From Clostridium polyendosporum (GTDB lineage Bacteria > Bacillota > Clostridia > Clostridiales > Clostridiaceae), in NCBI RefSeq assembly GCF_018332455.1, contig NZ_BOPZ01000003.1, positions 124,001 through 188,000 on the forward strand: DNA of 64,000 bases, given 5' to 3'. The position numbers were made by a program, and so were the translations under genes. Position 1 is the stretch's first letter. Each line of letters begins with the position of its first letter. Below are positions 45,140-55,425 of the stretch, in pieces. Below the pieces are notes generated by a model, which was given only the letters and a program-made list of their open reading frames with translations, was not told the DNA's origin and did no database searches.

Positions 45140-45769
45140 TTATACGTATATTTTAGTTATTATAAATTTAATTAAATTCGGTATTATATAAGTCTCTACA
45201 AAAACGCCCAAAATCAAGAGAAAAAAACAAACTATATAAAGATTAAAATATTGAGACATATATTCTTTTGTTTGGTGAGCTTTATTTATTTTACCTTTTA
45301 GTTTTACTATGGAAAGCTGTATAGAAAAAGCAGAACATACTATGAAACAAGGTACATATATTAAATTTTGAGGTATTACTGCAATTAAAGCTAGTCCTAT
45401 TCCTTTTGTTCCTAAAATGTTTATTATGAGTGAGAATGTAAAGCCTATTAAAAAGCCCTTAAAAAGTATAAGAATCAAAATAATAGGTGCTCCAACTACC
45501 AATAACCCAATAACAAACACCCCAAGAAGAAGTAACAAATTATTTCTTAATGCCTCAGTTAACAAGAACTTGTAATCTATTGGTTTCTCACCAATTACCG
45601 TCATAAAATTATTAAAATACGATGCTAAATCATTTCTACTCAAATCACTCATATAAAATACAGTATATATTCCTAAAACTACACCTACGGTAAAAAACGT
45701 GAAAATAGTTAGGTATAATATTTTATTATCTCTTATATTTTCATTAATCTTATCAAGAAATGTGTTCAT
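45140..45769 (-). CDS. spoIIM: Stage II sporulation protein M
   Basis: Integral membrane component of the SpoIIDMP engulfment machine, 209 residues with about five transmembrane helices. The DUF95/SpoIIM core is seen in VVGAPIILILILFKGFLIGF and LALIAVIPQNLIYVPCFIV. The N-terminal cytoplasmic tail is short. The ATG at 45769 has GGGAGG upstream. No spoIID or spoIIP in the window. Confidence 0.92.
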   Translation of the reverse strand: MNTFLDKINENIRDNKILYLTIFTFFTVGVVLGIYTVFYMSDLSRNDLASYFNNFMTVIGEKPIDYKFLLTEALRNNLLLLLGVFVIGLLVVGAPIILILILFKGFLIGFTFSLIINILGTKGIGLALIAVIPQNLIYVPCFIVCSAFSIQLSIVKLKGKINKAHQTKEYMSQYFNLYIVCFFLLILGVFVETYIIPNLIKFIITKIYV

Positions 45770-45869
45770 CTTTTTACCTCCCTACTACCCATTAATTAAT
45801 ACTATGTATTCAAATAACAAGTTATACTAATTTATGTAGGCTATAATATAAAAGATGAACACAGAAAAG

Positions 45870-46394
45870 TTAAGATATATAGATCAACGAAGCCATAGTT
45901 TTAGCATCTTCAATCTTTCCTTCTTTGATCATATTTTTTATTTCTTTAATTGAGTATATTTTTACATTTATAAACTCATCATCATCAAAACAAGCTTTTC
46001 CACTAGCTAATTTAGTAGCTTTAAAAAGATGAATATATTCGTCACAAAATCCTGGCGCAGGAGCAAATTTACCCAGATATACAAAAGAATCACTCTTGTA
46101 ACCAGTCTCTTCTTCCAATTCTCTCTTAGCACATTGAAGAGGGTCTTCACCTATGTTAATTTTACCTGCTGGAATTTCTAATAAAATCTTTTCTACTGGT
46201 TTTCTAAATTGTTCAACCATAAGTATTTTGTCATCATCAATAAATGCTAATATTGCGACAGCGCCTGGATGTCTTATCATATCACGTTTAGCTTGTTTTC
46301 CATTAGGAAGTTCCACTATGCTATTTACGATTGTTAAATAGTCTCCCTGATAGACAAGTTCTTCCTTTATAGTCTTTTCATACAAATCTTCCAT
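45870..46394 (-). CDS. Nudix hydrolase, probable ADP-ribose pyrophosphatase
   Basis: 174-residue Nudix enzyme. The Nudix box is complete: G-x5-E-x7-REEE-type pattern in GEDPLQCAKRELEEETGY with the metal-binding Glu residues. The surroundings (RHPGAVAILAF, VEQFRKPVEKILLEIPAGKI, APAPGFCDEYIHLF) are those of ADP-ribose pyrophosphatase (NudF/YqkG). It sits about 100 nt downstream of spoIIM's start on the shared strand with no tight coupling. Confidence 0.9.
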   Translation of the reverse strand: MEDLYEKTIKEELVYQGDYLTIVNSIVELPNGKQAKRDMIRHPGAVAILAFIDDDKILMVEQFRKPVEKILLEIPAGKINIGEDPLQCAKRELEEETGYKSDSFVYLGKFAPAPGFCDEYIHLFKATKLASGKACFDDDEFINVKIYSIKEIKNMIKEGKIEDAKTMASLIYIS

Positions 46395-46543
46395 TACTTA
46401 CCTCCCATTATATATTTCTTTTATTAAGAAATAAAGTACAATTGCTTTTTCTTAAATTTTACAACACCTAAATAACTATTTAATATACTTTAATCACAAA
46501 TTTATATTAGATAGCTTTTTACTAAATATTCTAAATTAAAATT

Positions 46544-46948
46544 TTAAATTATCTTTATTAAAATGTAACTGGTTATTATAATCCAAATACATATTATAAT
46601 ACCTCCAGCAACCCAATTTTTAGGCTTACCTTCATTAAAAATATATTCTGATTGTTGTCTACATTCATTCATAATATCGCTTGGTATTAGTTTTATAACA
46701 AAAGCAATAGCAAGTGGTAATAGAATCAAATCATCAAGATATCCCAATATGGGTATAAAATCAGGTATTAAATCAATAGGACTTAAAGAATAGCCTACTA
46801 CTAATATTGAAATTAATTTTGCATAAAAAGGTACGTCTGGTCGTTTAGATGCCAAATATAATGCTCCAATCTCTTTTTTTATTTTTTTGACTATTTGCTT
46901 AATCGTTGAAAACCAAGTTTTAAATTTTTTATTTAATTTATTATCCAT
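46544..46948 (-). CDS. YkvA-family DUF1232 membrane protein
   Basis: 134-residue protein. The central DUF1232 motif is seen in ISILVVGYSLSPIDLIPDFIP with DDLILLPLAIAFVIKLIP after it, followed by a C-terminal transmembrane helix (~112-132). Function unknown. The start is ATG 46948, four bases after GAGAGG; an in-frame TTG upstream overlaps that site. Confidence 0.82.
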   Translation of the reverse strand: MDNKLNKKFKTWFSTIKQIVKKIKKEIGALYLASKRPDVPFYAKLISILVVGYSLSPIDLIPDFIPILGYLDDLILLPLAIAFVIKLIPSDIMNECRQQSEYIFNEGKPKNWVAGGIIICIWIIITSYILIKII

Positions 46949-47323
46949 AAAACCTCTCAAGATTAACTAATTTCTTATGCTGTAATAACTGCAATTAATA
47001 TTAAATCATAGATTAATTATATACTAATTATAGCTTACCAAACTAGTTATAGGTTATTCTTTTGACAAATATAAATAGGTAAGAAGTTTTTGATAGTTGG
47101 CGATTTGGTGGACAAACCCCAAAAACTAAAGTCTTTTGAAAAACTTTATTAATGTAAAAAATCCTCCTTAATATTATATTATGTATAATACTAAGAAGGA
47201 TTTTTCTTACATTCTTACTTTATTCGCTTCATATTAAGTGCTTATAAGCTTAATGCTCTTAAATCTAGATGTGTTTTTCAATCAGTACATCCGAACATAC
47301 TAGAAATGACTTGAATACATCGC
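46949..47323. other. Intergenic region downstream of spo0A
   Basis: 375 bases without a gene. It contains the bidirectional terminator at 47157-47203 and, to its left, the upstream region of the DUF1232 gene. On the plus strand a TTGACA occurs at about 47063 but has no matching -10. I see nothing else. Confidence 0.5.
47157..47203 (-). terminator. Bidirectional terminator downstream of spo0A
   Basis: Long stem AAATCCTCCTTAATATTATA / TATAATACTAAGAAGGATTT with two mismatches. A-run and T-run flank it, so it works on both strands. It lies 120 nt past the spo0A stop. Confidence 0.8.
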
Positions 47324-48139
47324 TTAGCTTACTTTATTTTTAAGTCTTAACTTATCAGCTACCATAGCAATAAACTCTGAATTTGTTGGCTTGCCCTTAT
47401 CATTGTGAATAGTATATCCAAATAGCTTATTAATTGCTTCAACTTGGCCTCTTCCCCAAGCAACTTCAATTGCATGCCTTATTGCTCTTTCAACTCTACT
47501 AGCTGTAGTATTATATTTTTTTGCGATTGAAGGATATAGCTCCTTTGTTACTGCTGATAAAAGCTCCATATCATTCACTACCATGCTTATAGCTTCTCTT
47601 AAATACATGTATCCTTTTATATGAGCTGGCACTCCTATTTCGTGAATAATGTTTGTTATTTCTGATTCTAAATCAACTGGTTCTTTTCTTGCTTCTACCT
47701 TAACTTCTGGAGGTTCAACAAATGATATGGTTTTTCTATTTGTATCGCTAGATATAGTATTATTAAACATTTGTCTAATTCTCTTTGTAAAGACATCCAT
47801 ATCAAAAGGTTTTACAACATAATAATCCGCTCCAAGAGTTATTGCTCTTTGTGTAATTTTATCCTGTCCAACTGCTGAAAGAACTATAATTCTTGGCATT
47901 GGACTTAAATTCATTGTATTTAACTTCTCAAGAACACCTAAACCGTCCAGGTGAGGCATTATTATATCTAATACAACCAAATCCGGTTTCTTCTCTTCAA
48001 TAAGTTTTAATGCTTCAAGTCCATCCTTTGCAATTCCAGTTACGATAATATCTCTTTGGTTTAATAAATAATCATTTAATATGTTACAAAATTCTTTATT
48101 ATCATCTGCTATTAAAACTGATATTTTTGATTCTTGCAT
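47324..48139 (-). CDS. spo0A: Sporulation master regulator Spo0A
   Basis: Phosphorelay response regulator of 271 residues that starts sporulation and, in clostridia, solventogenesis or toxin responses. Receiver: acidic pair ADDNKEF, phospho-Asp in [13 protein letters not shown], Lys in YVVKPFD. The C-terminal DNA-binding domain has the highly conserved [17 protein letters not shown] and [19 protein letters not shown]. The start is ATG 48139 (MQESK) with GGGGAG six bases upstream. It follows spoIVB, the usual order. Clostridia lack Spo0F/B; no orphan kinase is in the window. Confidence 0.98.
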   Translation of the reverse strand: MQESKISVLIADDNKEFCNILNDYLLNQRDIIVTGIAKDGLEALKLIEEKKPDLVVLDIIMPHLDGLGVLEKLNTMNLSPMPRIIVLSAVGQDKITQRAITLGADYYVVKPFDMDVFTKRIRQMFNNTISSDTNRKTISFVEPPEVKVEARKEPVDLESEITNIIHEIGVPAHIKGYMYLREAISMVVNDMELLSAVTKELYPSIAKKYNTTASRVERAIRHAIEVAWGRGQVEAINKLFGYTIHNDKGKPTNSEFIAMVADKLRLKNKVS

Positions 48140-48186
48140 AAATTTCTCCCCTTCACACTCTATTCCAATTATTAACAATTATTTTA

Positions 48187-48253
48187 TTCGACAAATCACC
48201 ATTTATTCCTTCTTTTAATAAAAAAAAGTTTATAAAATTGTTGGATTCGATAA
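48187..48253 (-). promoter_or_regulatory. Candidate 0A boxes upstream of spo0A
   Basis: TTGTCGAA (minus strand, 48187-48194) is an exact 0A-box core (TGTCGAA) about 48 bp before the spo0A start. TTATCGAA (48246-48253) is a one-mismatch second site. They fit positive autoregulation. Confidence 0.6.
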
Positions 48254-48260
48254 ATTAAAA

Positions 48261-48302
48261 GATAAAAGATATCCGAAGGATACCTTCAAAGGATATCTTT
48301 AT
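48261..48302 (-). terminator. Terminator after spoIVB
   Basis: Stem AAAGATATCC / GGATATCTTT with an inner GAAGG / CCTTC pairing; followed on the minus strand by TATCTTTTATC. Confidence 0.8.
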
Positions 48303-48330
48303 AAATTATAACACAATTCTTATTTTTTTA

Positions 48331-49521
48331 TCAATTAATTATATTAGCATCTTTTAACATCCATTCAATATAAATACCATATCCCAAATCTGGCTTATTA
48401 ATTAATACATGGGTTACAGCGCCTACAATCTTATCATTCTGGATTATAGGACTTCCACTCATTCCCTGAACAATTCCTCCTGTTTTAGATAGAAGTCTTG
48501 AATCTGTAACTTTTATAATCATACTTTTGGGACCAGGTTTCTCCTGTGGAAGCAGTTTTACTATTTCTATATTATATAAGCTAGGTCCATTTTCATCAAC
48601 AGTAGTAATTATTTGTGCTTTTCCTTCTTTAAGTTCATGTCTAAGTCCAACTTTCAACGGTCTATTAATAGGTTTATTAACAATAGATTTGTCGGATGTC
48701 CCAAATATTCCACATATTGTATTATTAACAATATTACCAATTGGTTTATCTTCTTCTATAAAAACTCCTTTTAATTCCCCTGGTGTTCCTTTTTGTCCTT
48801 TTCTTACACTTATAACAGAAGTATCAACAATCTTTCCTTCTTTTATTTTTAAAATCGTATTAGTATCATAATCAGTAATTGGATGGCCTAAAGCACCAAA
48901 CTTATTTGTTTTTCCATCATAAAATGTTAATGTACCGACACCTGCTGTAGAATCTCTTACCCATAAACCAATTTTATATTTATCATCATTTGTTGCTTTT
49001 ACACCCTCTATTGTTTTATTGATTTTTTCACCATTTCTATCAATTACAATATCCAAAGATGACTTTTTTGCAGAATTTAACTTTCGTATAAGATCTCTTG
49101 AACTTTCTATTTCTTCTTCATTTACTTTTAAAATTATATCTCCAAGTTCAATACCTGCTCTTTTACTTGGACTTTCAACCTTTCCTTCTAAAGTTTCTAT
49201 ATCTGAAAACCCTACAACTAATATGCCTATGGTGTTTATTTTTACTCCTATACAAGATCCACCAGGATATAATTCTATGCCATCTACTTTGCTTGAAGAA
49301 ACAGATTTTACGTCAAATAAACCTAATAATTTAACATTAGACTGTATTTGTTCTCTATTTAAAGTATTATATATATTAGAATAGGTAAAGATATTTTTGA
49401 AGGAAATAGTATTATTATTAAAATTTGTAGGTACTTTTTGTATAGAAGAGAATATACAAAAGCTTAATAAAATCACTGGAGCCAGAACATAGCAAAGTTT
49501 TCTTATAAGCTTTTTATCCAT
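48331..49521 (-). CDS. spoIVB: SpoIVB signalling serine protease
   Basis: Forespore-secreted protease of 396 residues that triggers pro-SigK activation across the membranes. N-terminal transmembrane helix (~8-26), PDZ domain (GIELGDIILKVNEEEIESSRD) and S55 peptidase domain with VGTLTFYDGKTNKFGALGHPI (His) and QGMSGSPIIQNDKIVGAVTH (Ser). It lies between recN and spo0A, as in Bacillus. Confidence 0.96.
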   Translation of the reverse strand: MDKKLIRKLCYVLAPVILLSFCIFSSIQKVPTNFNNNTISFKNIFTYSNIYNTLNREQIQSNVKLLGLFDVKSVSSSKVDGIELYPGGSCIGVKINTIGILVVGFSDIETLEGKVESPSKRAGIELGDIILKVNEEEIESSRDLIRKLNSAKKSSLDIVIDRNGEKINKTIEGVKATNDDKYKIGLWVRDSTAGVGTLTFYDGKTNKFGALGHPITDYDTNTILKIKEGKIVDTSVISVRKGQKGTPGELKGVFIEEDKPIGNIVNNTICGIFGTSDKSIVNKPINRPLKVGLRHELKEGKAQIITTVDENGPSLYNIEIVKLLPQEKPGPKSMIIKVTDSRLLSKTGGIVQGMSGSPIIQNDKIVGAVTHVLINKPDLGYGIYIEWMLKDANIIN

Positions 49522-49652
49522 TTTATCTCCTCCTTTTCTGTTTTTAAGTTACCCACTTTTTACTTGCTATATGCTATAGTAACTTTGTTATTCTAGACAA
49601 TTTAAATAAAAATATACTAATTTTATGATTAAGTTAAAAATTTAAGAAACAA

Positions 49653-49684
49653 AAAAATAGAACTTATTAATCAGTTCTATTTTT
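49653..49684 (-). terminator. Intrinsic terminator after recN
   Basis: Stem AAAAATAGAACT / AGTTCTATTTTT, loop TATTAATC, 24 nt beyond the recN stop, with A/T runs on both sides. Confidence 0.85.
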
Positions 49685-49708
49685 CCTATATTTTCAATAT
49701 TTATGTAT

Positions 49709-51403
49709 TTAGCATTTACGTATATTTTTCTTTTTTTGATTTGCCATCTTAGTCATTTCTGTTGCATTTTCTATAGTTGAACTTGTAACTTCAACTCCAC
49801 CAATCATTTTTGCAATCTCTAATATTTTATCTTCCTCAGTAATTTTCTTTACTTGAGTAAAAGTTTTATTATTATGAATATGCTTTGATACTAAAAAATG
49901 ACAATCTGACATACAGGCAATCTGAGGTAAATGAGTTATGCAAAAAACTTGATGTTTAGTGGATATCTCATACATTTTTTCTGCAACACATTGAGCTATT
50001 CTACCACTTATTCCTGTATCAATTTCATCAAATATCACTGTAGGTATTCTATCCTTGTTAACAAAAACAGTCTTTAAAGCAAGCATTATTCTGGAAAGTT
50101 CTCCACCTGATACAACTTTTTCCATAGACTTTAGCGGCTCACCAGGATTTGTAGATACTAAATACTGAACTTCATCTTTACCTCTTAAATTAAAATCTGA
50201 ATGATACACAACCTCTATTTTAAACGCACATTTTTCTAAACCAACATATTTAAGTTCATCAGAAATCCTATTTTCAAGTTCATTAGCGATATCTAGTCTA
50301 ATTAAATGGATTTCTTTAGAAAGTACTTCCATTCTATCTAAAAGCATATCTTTCTCAGCTATTAGCATTTTTATTGTAGCTTCAGAATTCAACAATTCAT
50401 CATACTGCTTTAAAAGTTCATTCTTATAATTTAAAATATCTTCAATTTTTTCACCGTACTTTTTCTTATACAAACTTATTTTATATATTCTACTATTAAC
50501 TTGTTCTAATTCCTTTTCATCATAAACAACATCTTCATTTAAGTTTCTAACATCTCGTGATATATCTTGTAAATTATAATAAATGTTATTTAAACACTGA
50601 TTTATTTCTCTAACTTTTTCTAAATGCTTTTCAATTGAAGTTAATTCATGACATACATGAGAAAGATTATCTAAAATAGATTCTCCATCACTTCGTTCAT
50701 TCAATAGATTATAGGCTATCGTTAAACTATTATTTATCTTTTCTGCATGTGATAATAAATTATACTTTTCTGCTAACTCTTCATCTTCTCCAACTTTAAG
50801 ATTAGCTTCATCAATATCATCCACTTGAAATTTCAAATAATTCAATAGTTTTTCTCTATCTTCATTACCTTTTAGATTTTGAATCTTCTCATCTAAATCT
50901 TTTAACTTTTTAAATAATACATAGTATTCAGATATTTTTTCATGTATTTTATCTTCACCATAACTATCTAGATATATAATATGATTTGCTTTATCTAATA
51001 GAGCTTGGTTTTGATGCTGACCATGAATATCTATTAATTTTTCTGTTAATTTTTTTAATGTTGATAAAATAATAGCTTTACCATTTACCTTCACAATACT
51101 TTTTCCATTCTGGAAGGTCTCTCTAGATATTATTACCAAGTCATCATATTCTATATTTAAATCATCTAAACATTCCTTTATCTTTTCATTTTCTATGTCA
51201 AATACTGCTTCAACAAAAGTTTTCATTTCTCCAGTTCTAATTAAGTCTTTATTGAACTTACTACCTAATACATAATTAATAGCATCAATTAAAATTGATT
51301 TACCTGCTCCTGTTTCACCAGACAAAATATTAAATTCTTTTTCAAAGGAAATTGTAAGCTTTTCAATCAGAGCAAAATTTTCAATAGTTAGTTGTAATAA
51401 CAT
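49709..51403 (-). CDS. recN: DNA repair ATPase RecN
   Basis: SMC-like protein of 564 residues for double-strand break repair. Walker A GETGAGKSILIDA, long central coiled coil (~160-380), signature VVSGGELSRIMLALK and Walker B VIFDEIDTGISG. It begins 22 nt after argR; ahrC-recN is a common Firmicute pair. Confidence 0.96.
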   Translation of the reverse strand: MLLQLTIENFALIEKLTISFEKEFNILSGETGAGKSILIDAINYVLGSKFNKDLIRTGEMKTFVEAVFDIENEKIKECLDDLNIEYDDLVIISRETFQNGKSIVKVNGKAIILSTLKKLTEKLIDIHGQHQNQALLDKANHIIYLDSYGEDKIHEKISEYYVLFKKLKDLDEKIQNLKGNEDREKLLNYLKFQVDDIDEANLKVGEDEELAEKYNLLSHAEKINNSLTIAYNLLNERSDGESILDNLSHVCHELTSIEKHLEKVREINQCLNNIYYNLQDISRDVRNLNEDVVYDEKELEQVNSRIYKISLYKKKYGEKIEDILNYKNELLKQYDELLNSEATIKMLIAEKDMLLDRMEVLSKEIHLIRLDIANELENRISDELKYVGLEKCAFKIEVVYHSDFNLRGKDEVQYLVSTNPGEPLKSMEKVVSGGELSRIMLALKTVFVNKDRIPTVIFDEIDTGISGRIAQCVAEKMYEISTKHQVFCITHLPQIACMSDCHFLVSKHIHNNKTFTQVKKITEEDKILEIAKMIGGVEVTSSTIENATEMTKMANQKKKNIRKC

Positions 51404-51425
51404 TTTACCCCACCTTAAAATACTA

Positions 51426-51878
51426 TTAATATCTAATCATTTTTTTCATTTTTTCAACAAGCTCTTCTGCTTTCTCATTAGTTCTAACTAAAATAAAAAT
51501 TGTATTATCACCAGCAATAGTTCCAGCTATTTCACCTAGGCTTAACAAATCTATAGCTTCGGCAGCTGCTGATGCTGATCCTGAGAGAGTCTTGACAACA
51601 ACCATCTTATCAATATTTTCTACATGAAGAACGGTATTTGCAAAAATACTGGTCATTTTATCGGTTATTTCATTATTTTCTGGCTTTATAGAAGAATATT
51701 TATATTTTCCATCTGCTCCTAAAACTTTGATTAGTTTCAATGTTTTTATATCTCTTGAAACTGTGGCTTGCGTTACATCAAAACCTGCCTTTTTTAACTC
51801 ATCTGCTAACTCTTCTTGAGTCTCAATCACTTTTTCGCCAATTATTTCTAGTATCTTCAAATGTCTCTTTGATTTCAA
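51426..51878 (-). CDS. argR: Arginine repressor ArgR (AhrC)
   Basis: Arginine-responsive regulator of 150 residues. The N-terminal winged helix reads [19 protein letters not shown] with [18 protein letters not shown]; the C-terminal hexamerisation/arginine domain has [13 protein letters not shown] and [18 protein letters not shown]. The start is TTG 51878 with AAGGTGA upstream. No arginine biosynthesis genes in the window. Confidence 0.96.
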   Translation of the reverse strand: MKSKRHLKILEIIGEKVIETQEELADELKKAGFDVTQATVSRDIKTLKLIKVLGADGKYKYSSIKPENNEITDKMTSIFANTVLHVENIDKMVVVKTLSGSASAAAEAIDLLSLGEIAGTIAGDNTIFILVRTNEKAEELVEKMKKMIRY

Positions 51879-51889
51879 AGTTATTCACC

Positions 51890-52729
51890 TTACCATTCAC
51901 CATTTTTATTTAAAATTTTATTTCTCAAAACTTCAAAATAATCGAAATTATCAAAAACCACCAAATTACAACTTGTAGAAAATTTATTTACAATAATTTG
52001 TGATGATTTTGATAACTTTATAGACTTTTGGCCATCAACAGTTAAAAATAATTCTTCGTCAAAGTCCTGTGAAATAATTTTTATAGTACTTTGAGCGCCT
52101 ACAATAATTGGACGCATTGTCGGAGTATGAGAACATATGGGAATTATTGATATAAGTTCTAAAGATGGTACTATTAAAGGTCCTCCAGCTGAAAAGGAAT
52201 ATGCAGTTGATCCTGTAGGTGTTGAAACTATAATTCCGTCACCTTTAAAAGATGAATATACTTTATCATCAACATATATTTGAAACTCTACCATTCTAGA
52301 AAGTGTTCCTCTTGCTACTACTATATCGTTTAGAGCAAGATTACTATATTCATTCTCATTATCATAAACAGTACACTTAAGCATCATTCTTCTTTCATAC
52401 TTTATTCGACCTTGCTTTATCTTTTTCAAAGCCCAGTCTATTTCAGCAATTTCTACACTAGTTAAAAAACCTAAATGACCTATATTGATACCTAAAATAG
52501 GCACATTAATAGAAGGCACTATATCTCTTGCAGCTCCTAAAATTGTTCCATCTCCCCCTAAAACGAATAAAACATCTAAGGGTGACTTTAAATTTTCAAC
52601 ATCATTTTTAGAATTAATAATATAAGTATGTGAGTTGTTAAAATAGAATTTAATTTTTTTTAAAATCATAGATAGAATTAATCCATCTTTATCTTTTGAC
52701 GGATTAATAAAGATTCCTATATTTTTCAT
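51890..52729 (-). CDS. nadK: NAD kinase
   Basis: Phosphorylates NAD to NADP; 279 residues. The GGDG motif is in VLFVLGGDGTILGAARD, with the NE/D motif region LALNDIVVARG and the catalytic-loop GDGIIVSTPTGSTAYSFSAGGP. Start ATG 52729 follows GGGAGG closely. It is 12 nt before argR and 12 nt after tlyA. Confidence 0.97.
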   Translation of the reverse strand: MKNIGIFINPSKDKDGLILSMILKKIKFYFNNSHTYIINSKNDVENLKSPLDVLFVLGGDGTILGAARDIVPSINVPILGINIGHLGFLTSVEIAEIDWALKKIKQGRIKYERRMMLKCTVYDNENEYSNLALNDIVVARGTLSRMVEFQIYVDDKVYSSFKGDGIIVSTPTGSTAYSFSAGGPLIVPSLELISIIPICSHTPTMRPIIVGAQSTIKIISQDFDEELFLTVDGQKSIKLSKSSQIIVNKFSTSCNLVVFDNFDYFEVLRNKILNKNGEW

Positions 52730-52741
52730 GATTCCTCCCAA

Positions 52742-53551
52742 TTATAACTGCTCATGAGATGCTTTAACAACTTCAGATATATCTTGTTTGTCAAAAGATA
52801 TATTAATTGAACTATCTTTAGTAAAATAAATTAGGTATTCAATATTTCCTTCTGGTCCCTTTATAGGAGAGTAACCTACGCTTATAATCTTAAGACCTGA
52901 TTCTTCTACATAATCTGCAATATCAGTAATCACTTCTTCATGGGTTTTAGGATCCCTAACAACCCCTTTTTTCCCTACTTTTTCTCTTCCTGCTTCAAAT
53001 TGAGGTTTAATTAAAGCAACAACTTCTCCTTGTTCATTAAGAAGACTTACAACTGCCGGAAGTACTTTTTTCAATGAAATAAATGACACATCTATTGATG
53101 CAAAATCTGCTTCATCATTAATTTGTTCAGGAGTTACATATCTTACATTAGTTCTTTCCATGCATACAACTCTAGGATCAGTTCTCAGTTTCCATGCAAA
53201 TTGTCCATACCCTACATCAATTGCATAGACCTTTTTCGCACCGTTCTGAAGCATACAATCTGTAAATCCTCCCGTTGAAGCTCCAATATCCAAGCATATT
53301 TTATCTTTTAATGAAATTAAAAAAGATTTAATAGCTTTTTCTAGCTTAAATCCACCCCTACTAACATATGGCAAATCTTCTCCTTTTACTTCAATATGTG
53401 CCTCTATCTTAACTTTTTCTCCGCATTTATCTACTCTTCTACCATCTATAAAAATATTTCCTGCCATTATATTAGTCTTTGCTCTCTCTCTTGATTGAAA
53501 AAAACCTCGTTCAACTAATAATATATCTAACCTTTCCTTTTTCTCTGACAT
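52742..53551 (-). CDS. tlyA: TlyA-family rRNA methyltransferase/haemolysin-like protein
   Basis: 269-residue protein with an N-terminal S4 RNA-binding domain (RLDILLVERGFFQSRERAKTNI) and an FtsJ-type Rossmann domain (CLDIGASTGGFTDCMLQNGA, with DVSFISLKKVLP and LIKPQFEAGREKVGKKGVV). TlyA homologues 2'-O-methylate 16S and 23S rRNA; the Firmicute YqxC substrate is less certain. It sits between dxs and nadK. Confidence 0.93.
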   Translation of the reverse strand: MSEKKERLDILLVERGFFQSRERAKTNIMAGNIFIDGRRVDKCGEKVKIEAHIEVKGEDLPYVSRGGFKLEKAIKSFLISLKDKICLDIGASTGGFTDCMLQNGAKKVYAIDVGYGQFAWKLRTDPRVVCMERTNVRYVTPEQINDEADFASIDVSFISLKKVLPAVVSLLNEQGEVVALIKPQFEAGREKVGKKGVVRDPKTHEEVITDIADYVEESGLKIISVGYSPIKGPEGNIEYLIYFTKDSSINISFDKQDISEVVKASHEQL

Positions 53552-53565
53552 TTTTATCTCCTCTG

Positions 53566-55425
53566 TTATAGTAATTTAAGAATTTCGTGTTTTATACTTT
53601 GAGGGTCTAATTTGAACAGTTTATAAAGTATACTTATCTCTCCATGTGGAATAAACTCATCTCTGTACCCTAAATTTATAACCTTCCTACTATGTGAAAT
53701 TTTATTCAAATATCCTAAAACTTCTGAACCTAGACCACCTTTTACCATGTTATCCTCAACTGTTATTATATCGAACCCTTTATTGGATAAATTTCTTAAT
53801 AACTCTTCGTCTAAAGGTTTTATAAAACAAGCATTAATTAAAGTAACTTCTTCTTTTTTATCCTTTAATAAATTGATAGCTTGAATAGAATGCTGTACCA
53901 TTTTTCCTGTTGCAATAACTGCAATCTTTCTACCGTCCTTTAGAACTTCCCATTTTCCTTTTTTAACTTCTTGTACAGGAAGTAATTTTATATTATTATT
54001 ATCTCCTCCACGTGGATACCTTATAGCTATTGGAAAATTTTGAACTAAAGCCCATTTAAGCATTACCTGTAATTCATCAATACACTTAGGTGAAATTATT
54101 GTCATATTAGGGATATGTGATAAGTATGAGATATCAAATACACCCTGATGAGTTTCTCCATCTTCTCCAACTATCCCAGCTCTATCTATTGCAAATACTA
54201 CTGGCAATTTTTGAATGCACACATCATGCAATATTTGATCATAGGCTCTTTGTAAGAAAGTTGAATAAACTGCAAATACAGGTCTTAAACCTTCTACAGC
54301 CATTCCTGCTGCTAAGGTAACTGCGTGCTGTTCAGCAATTCCAACATCAAAAAATCTATTTGGAAACTCATTGGCAAAATTCTTTAACCCAGTTCCATCA
54401 GGCATAGCAGCTGTTATTGCTACTACATCTTTCTTCTCTCTAGCAATTTCAATTAAAGTCTCTCCAAAAGCTGAAGAATATGTTCTTCCAGATGTTGTAC
54501 ATATCTCTCCACTATCACTATCAAAAGGCCCTATACCATGAAACTTTTTTGGATTTTCCTCTGCAAAGTTATAGCCTTTACCTTTTTGAGTTATTGTATG
54601 TATTATAACAGGACCTTCTAATTTTTTTGCTTTTGTTAATATTTCATTTAATTCCTTTAAATTATGTCCATCTATAGGACCCAAGTATTTTAGTCCCATG
54701 TCTTCAAAAATCATACTTGGAACAACTAATTGCTTTATACTATCTTTAATCTTACCTAATGATGTTACTATATTTTTTCCTACATTACTATGACTTAAGG
54801 TACTATTTATTTCATATTTTATTTTATTATAATTTGGATTTAATCTAAGCTTATTTAAATATGTAGATAATACTCCAACATTTTTCCCTATAGACATCTG
54901 ATTATCATTAATAATAATAATAATGTTAGTTTTATTATACCCAGCATCATTTAAAGCTTCCAAAGCCATTCCACCAGTAAGAGCTCCATCACCTATAACA
55001 GCAATAACATGATAATCTTTTTTTAATAGATCCCTCGCTCTAGCAATACCTAAGGCCGCTGAAATTGAAGTACTACTATGTCCCGTATCAAAAATATCGT
55101 ACTTACTTTCACAACGTTTAGGAAAACCGCTTATACCGCCAAATTTTCTTAAAGTATCAAAATCATCTTTTCTGTTCGTTAATATCTTATAAATATAACA
55201 CTGATGTCCTACATCCCATACAATTTTATCTTTTGGGAAATCAAACACCTTAGATAAACTTAATGTAAGTTCTACCACTCCCAAATTTGATGCCAAATGT
55301 CCACCATTCTTTGACACCTTTTCTATTAAAAAAGCCCTAACTTCATCTGATAGCTTTTTCATCTCAATTTCATTTAGACTTTTTATATCATTTAGATGGG
55401 ATATACCATCAAATATTTTATCCAT
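53566..55425 (-). CDS. dxs: 1-deoxy-D-xylulose-5-phosphate synthase
   Basis: First enzyme of the non-mevalonate isoprenoid pathway, 619 residues, TPP-dependent. The TPP motif starts at [20 protein letters not shown]; the substrate-binding [13 protein letters not shown], and the transketolase-central [19 protein letters not shown] and IRYPRGG complete it. It lies in the conserved ispA-dxs-tlyA-nadK run, separated from ispA by a 389-base repeat-rich gap. Confidence 0.97.
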   Translation of the reverse strand: MDKIFDGISHLNDIKSLNEIEMKKLSDEVRAFLIEKVSKNGGHLASNLGVVELTLSLSKVFDFPKDKIVWDVGHQCYIYKILTNRKDDFDTLRKFGGISGFPKRCESKYDIFDTGHSSTSISAALGIARARDLLKKDYHVIAVIGDGALTGGMALEALNDAGYNKTNIIIIINDNQMSIGKNVGVLSTYLNKLRLNPNYNKIKYEINSTLSHSNVGKNIVTSLGKIKDSIKQLVVPSMIFEDMGLKYLGPIDGHNLKELNEILTKAKKLEGPVIIHTITQKGKGYNFAEENPKKFHGIGPFDSDSGEICTTSGRTYSSAFGETLIEIAREKKDVVAITAAMPDGTGLKNFANEFPNRFFDVGIAEQHAVTLAAGMAVEGLRPVFAVYSTFLQRAYDQILHDVCIQKLPVVFAIDRAGIVGEDGETHQGVFDISYLSHIPNMTIISPKCIDELQVMLKWALVQNFPIAIRYPRGGDNNNIKLLPVQEVKKGKWEVLKDGRKIAVIATGKMVQHSIQAINLLKDKKEEVTLINACFIKPLDEELLRNLSNKGFDIITVEDNMVKGGLGSEVLGYLNKISHSRKVINLGYRDEFIPHGEISILYKLFKLDPQSIKHEILKLL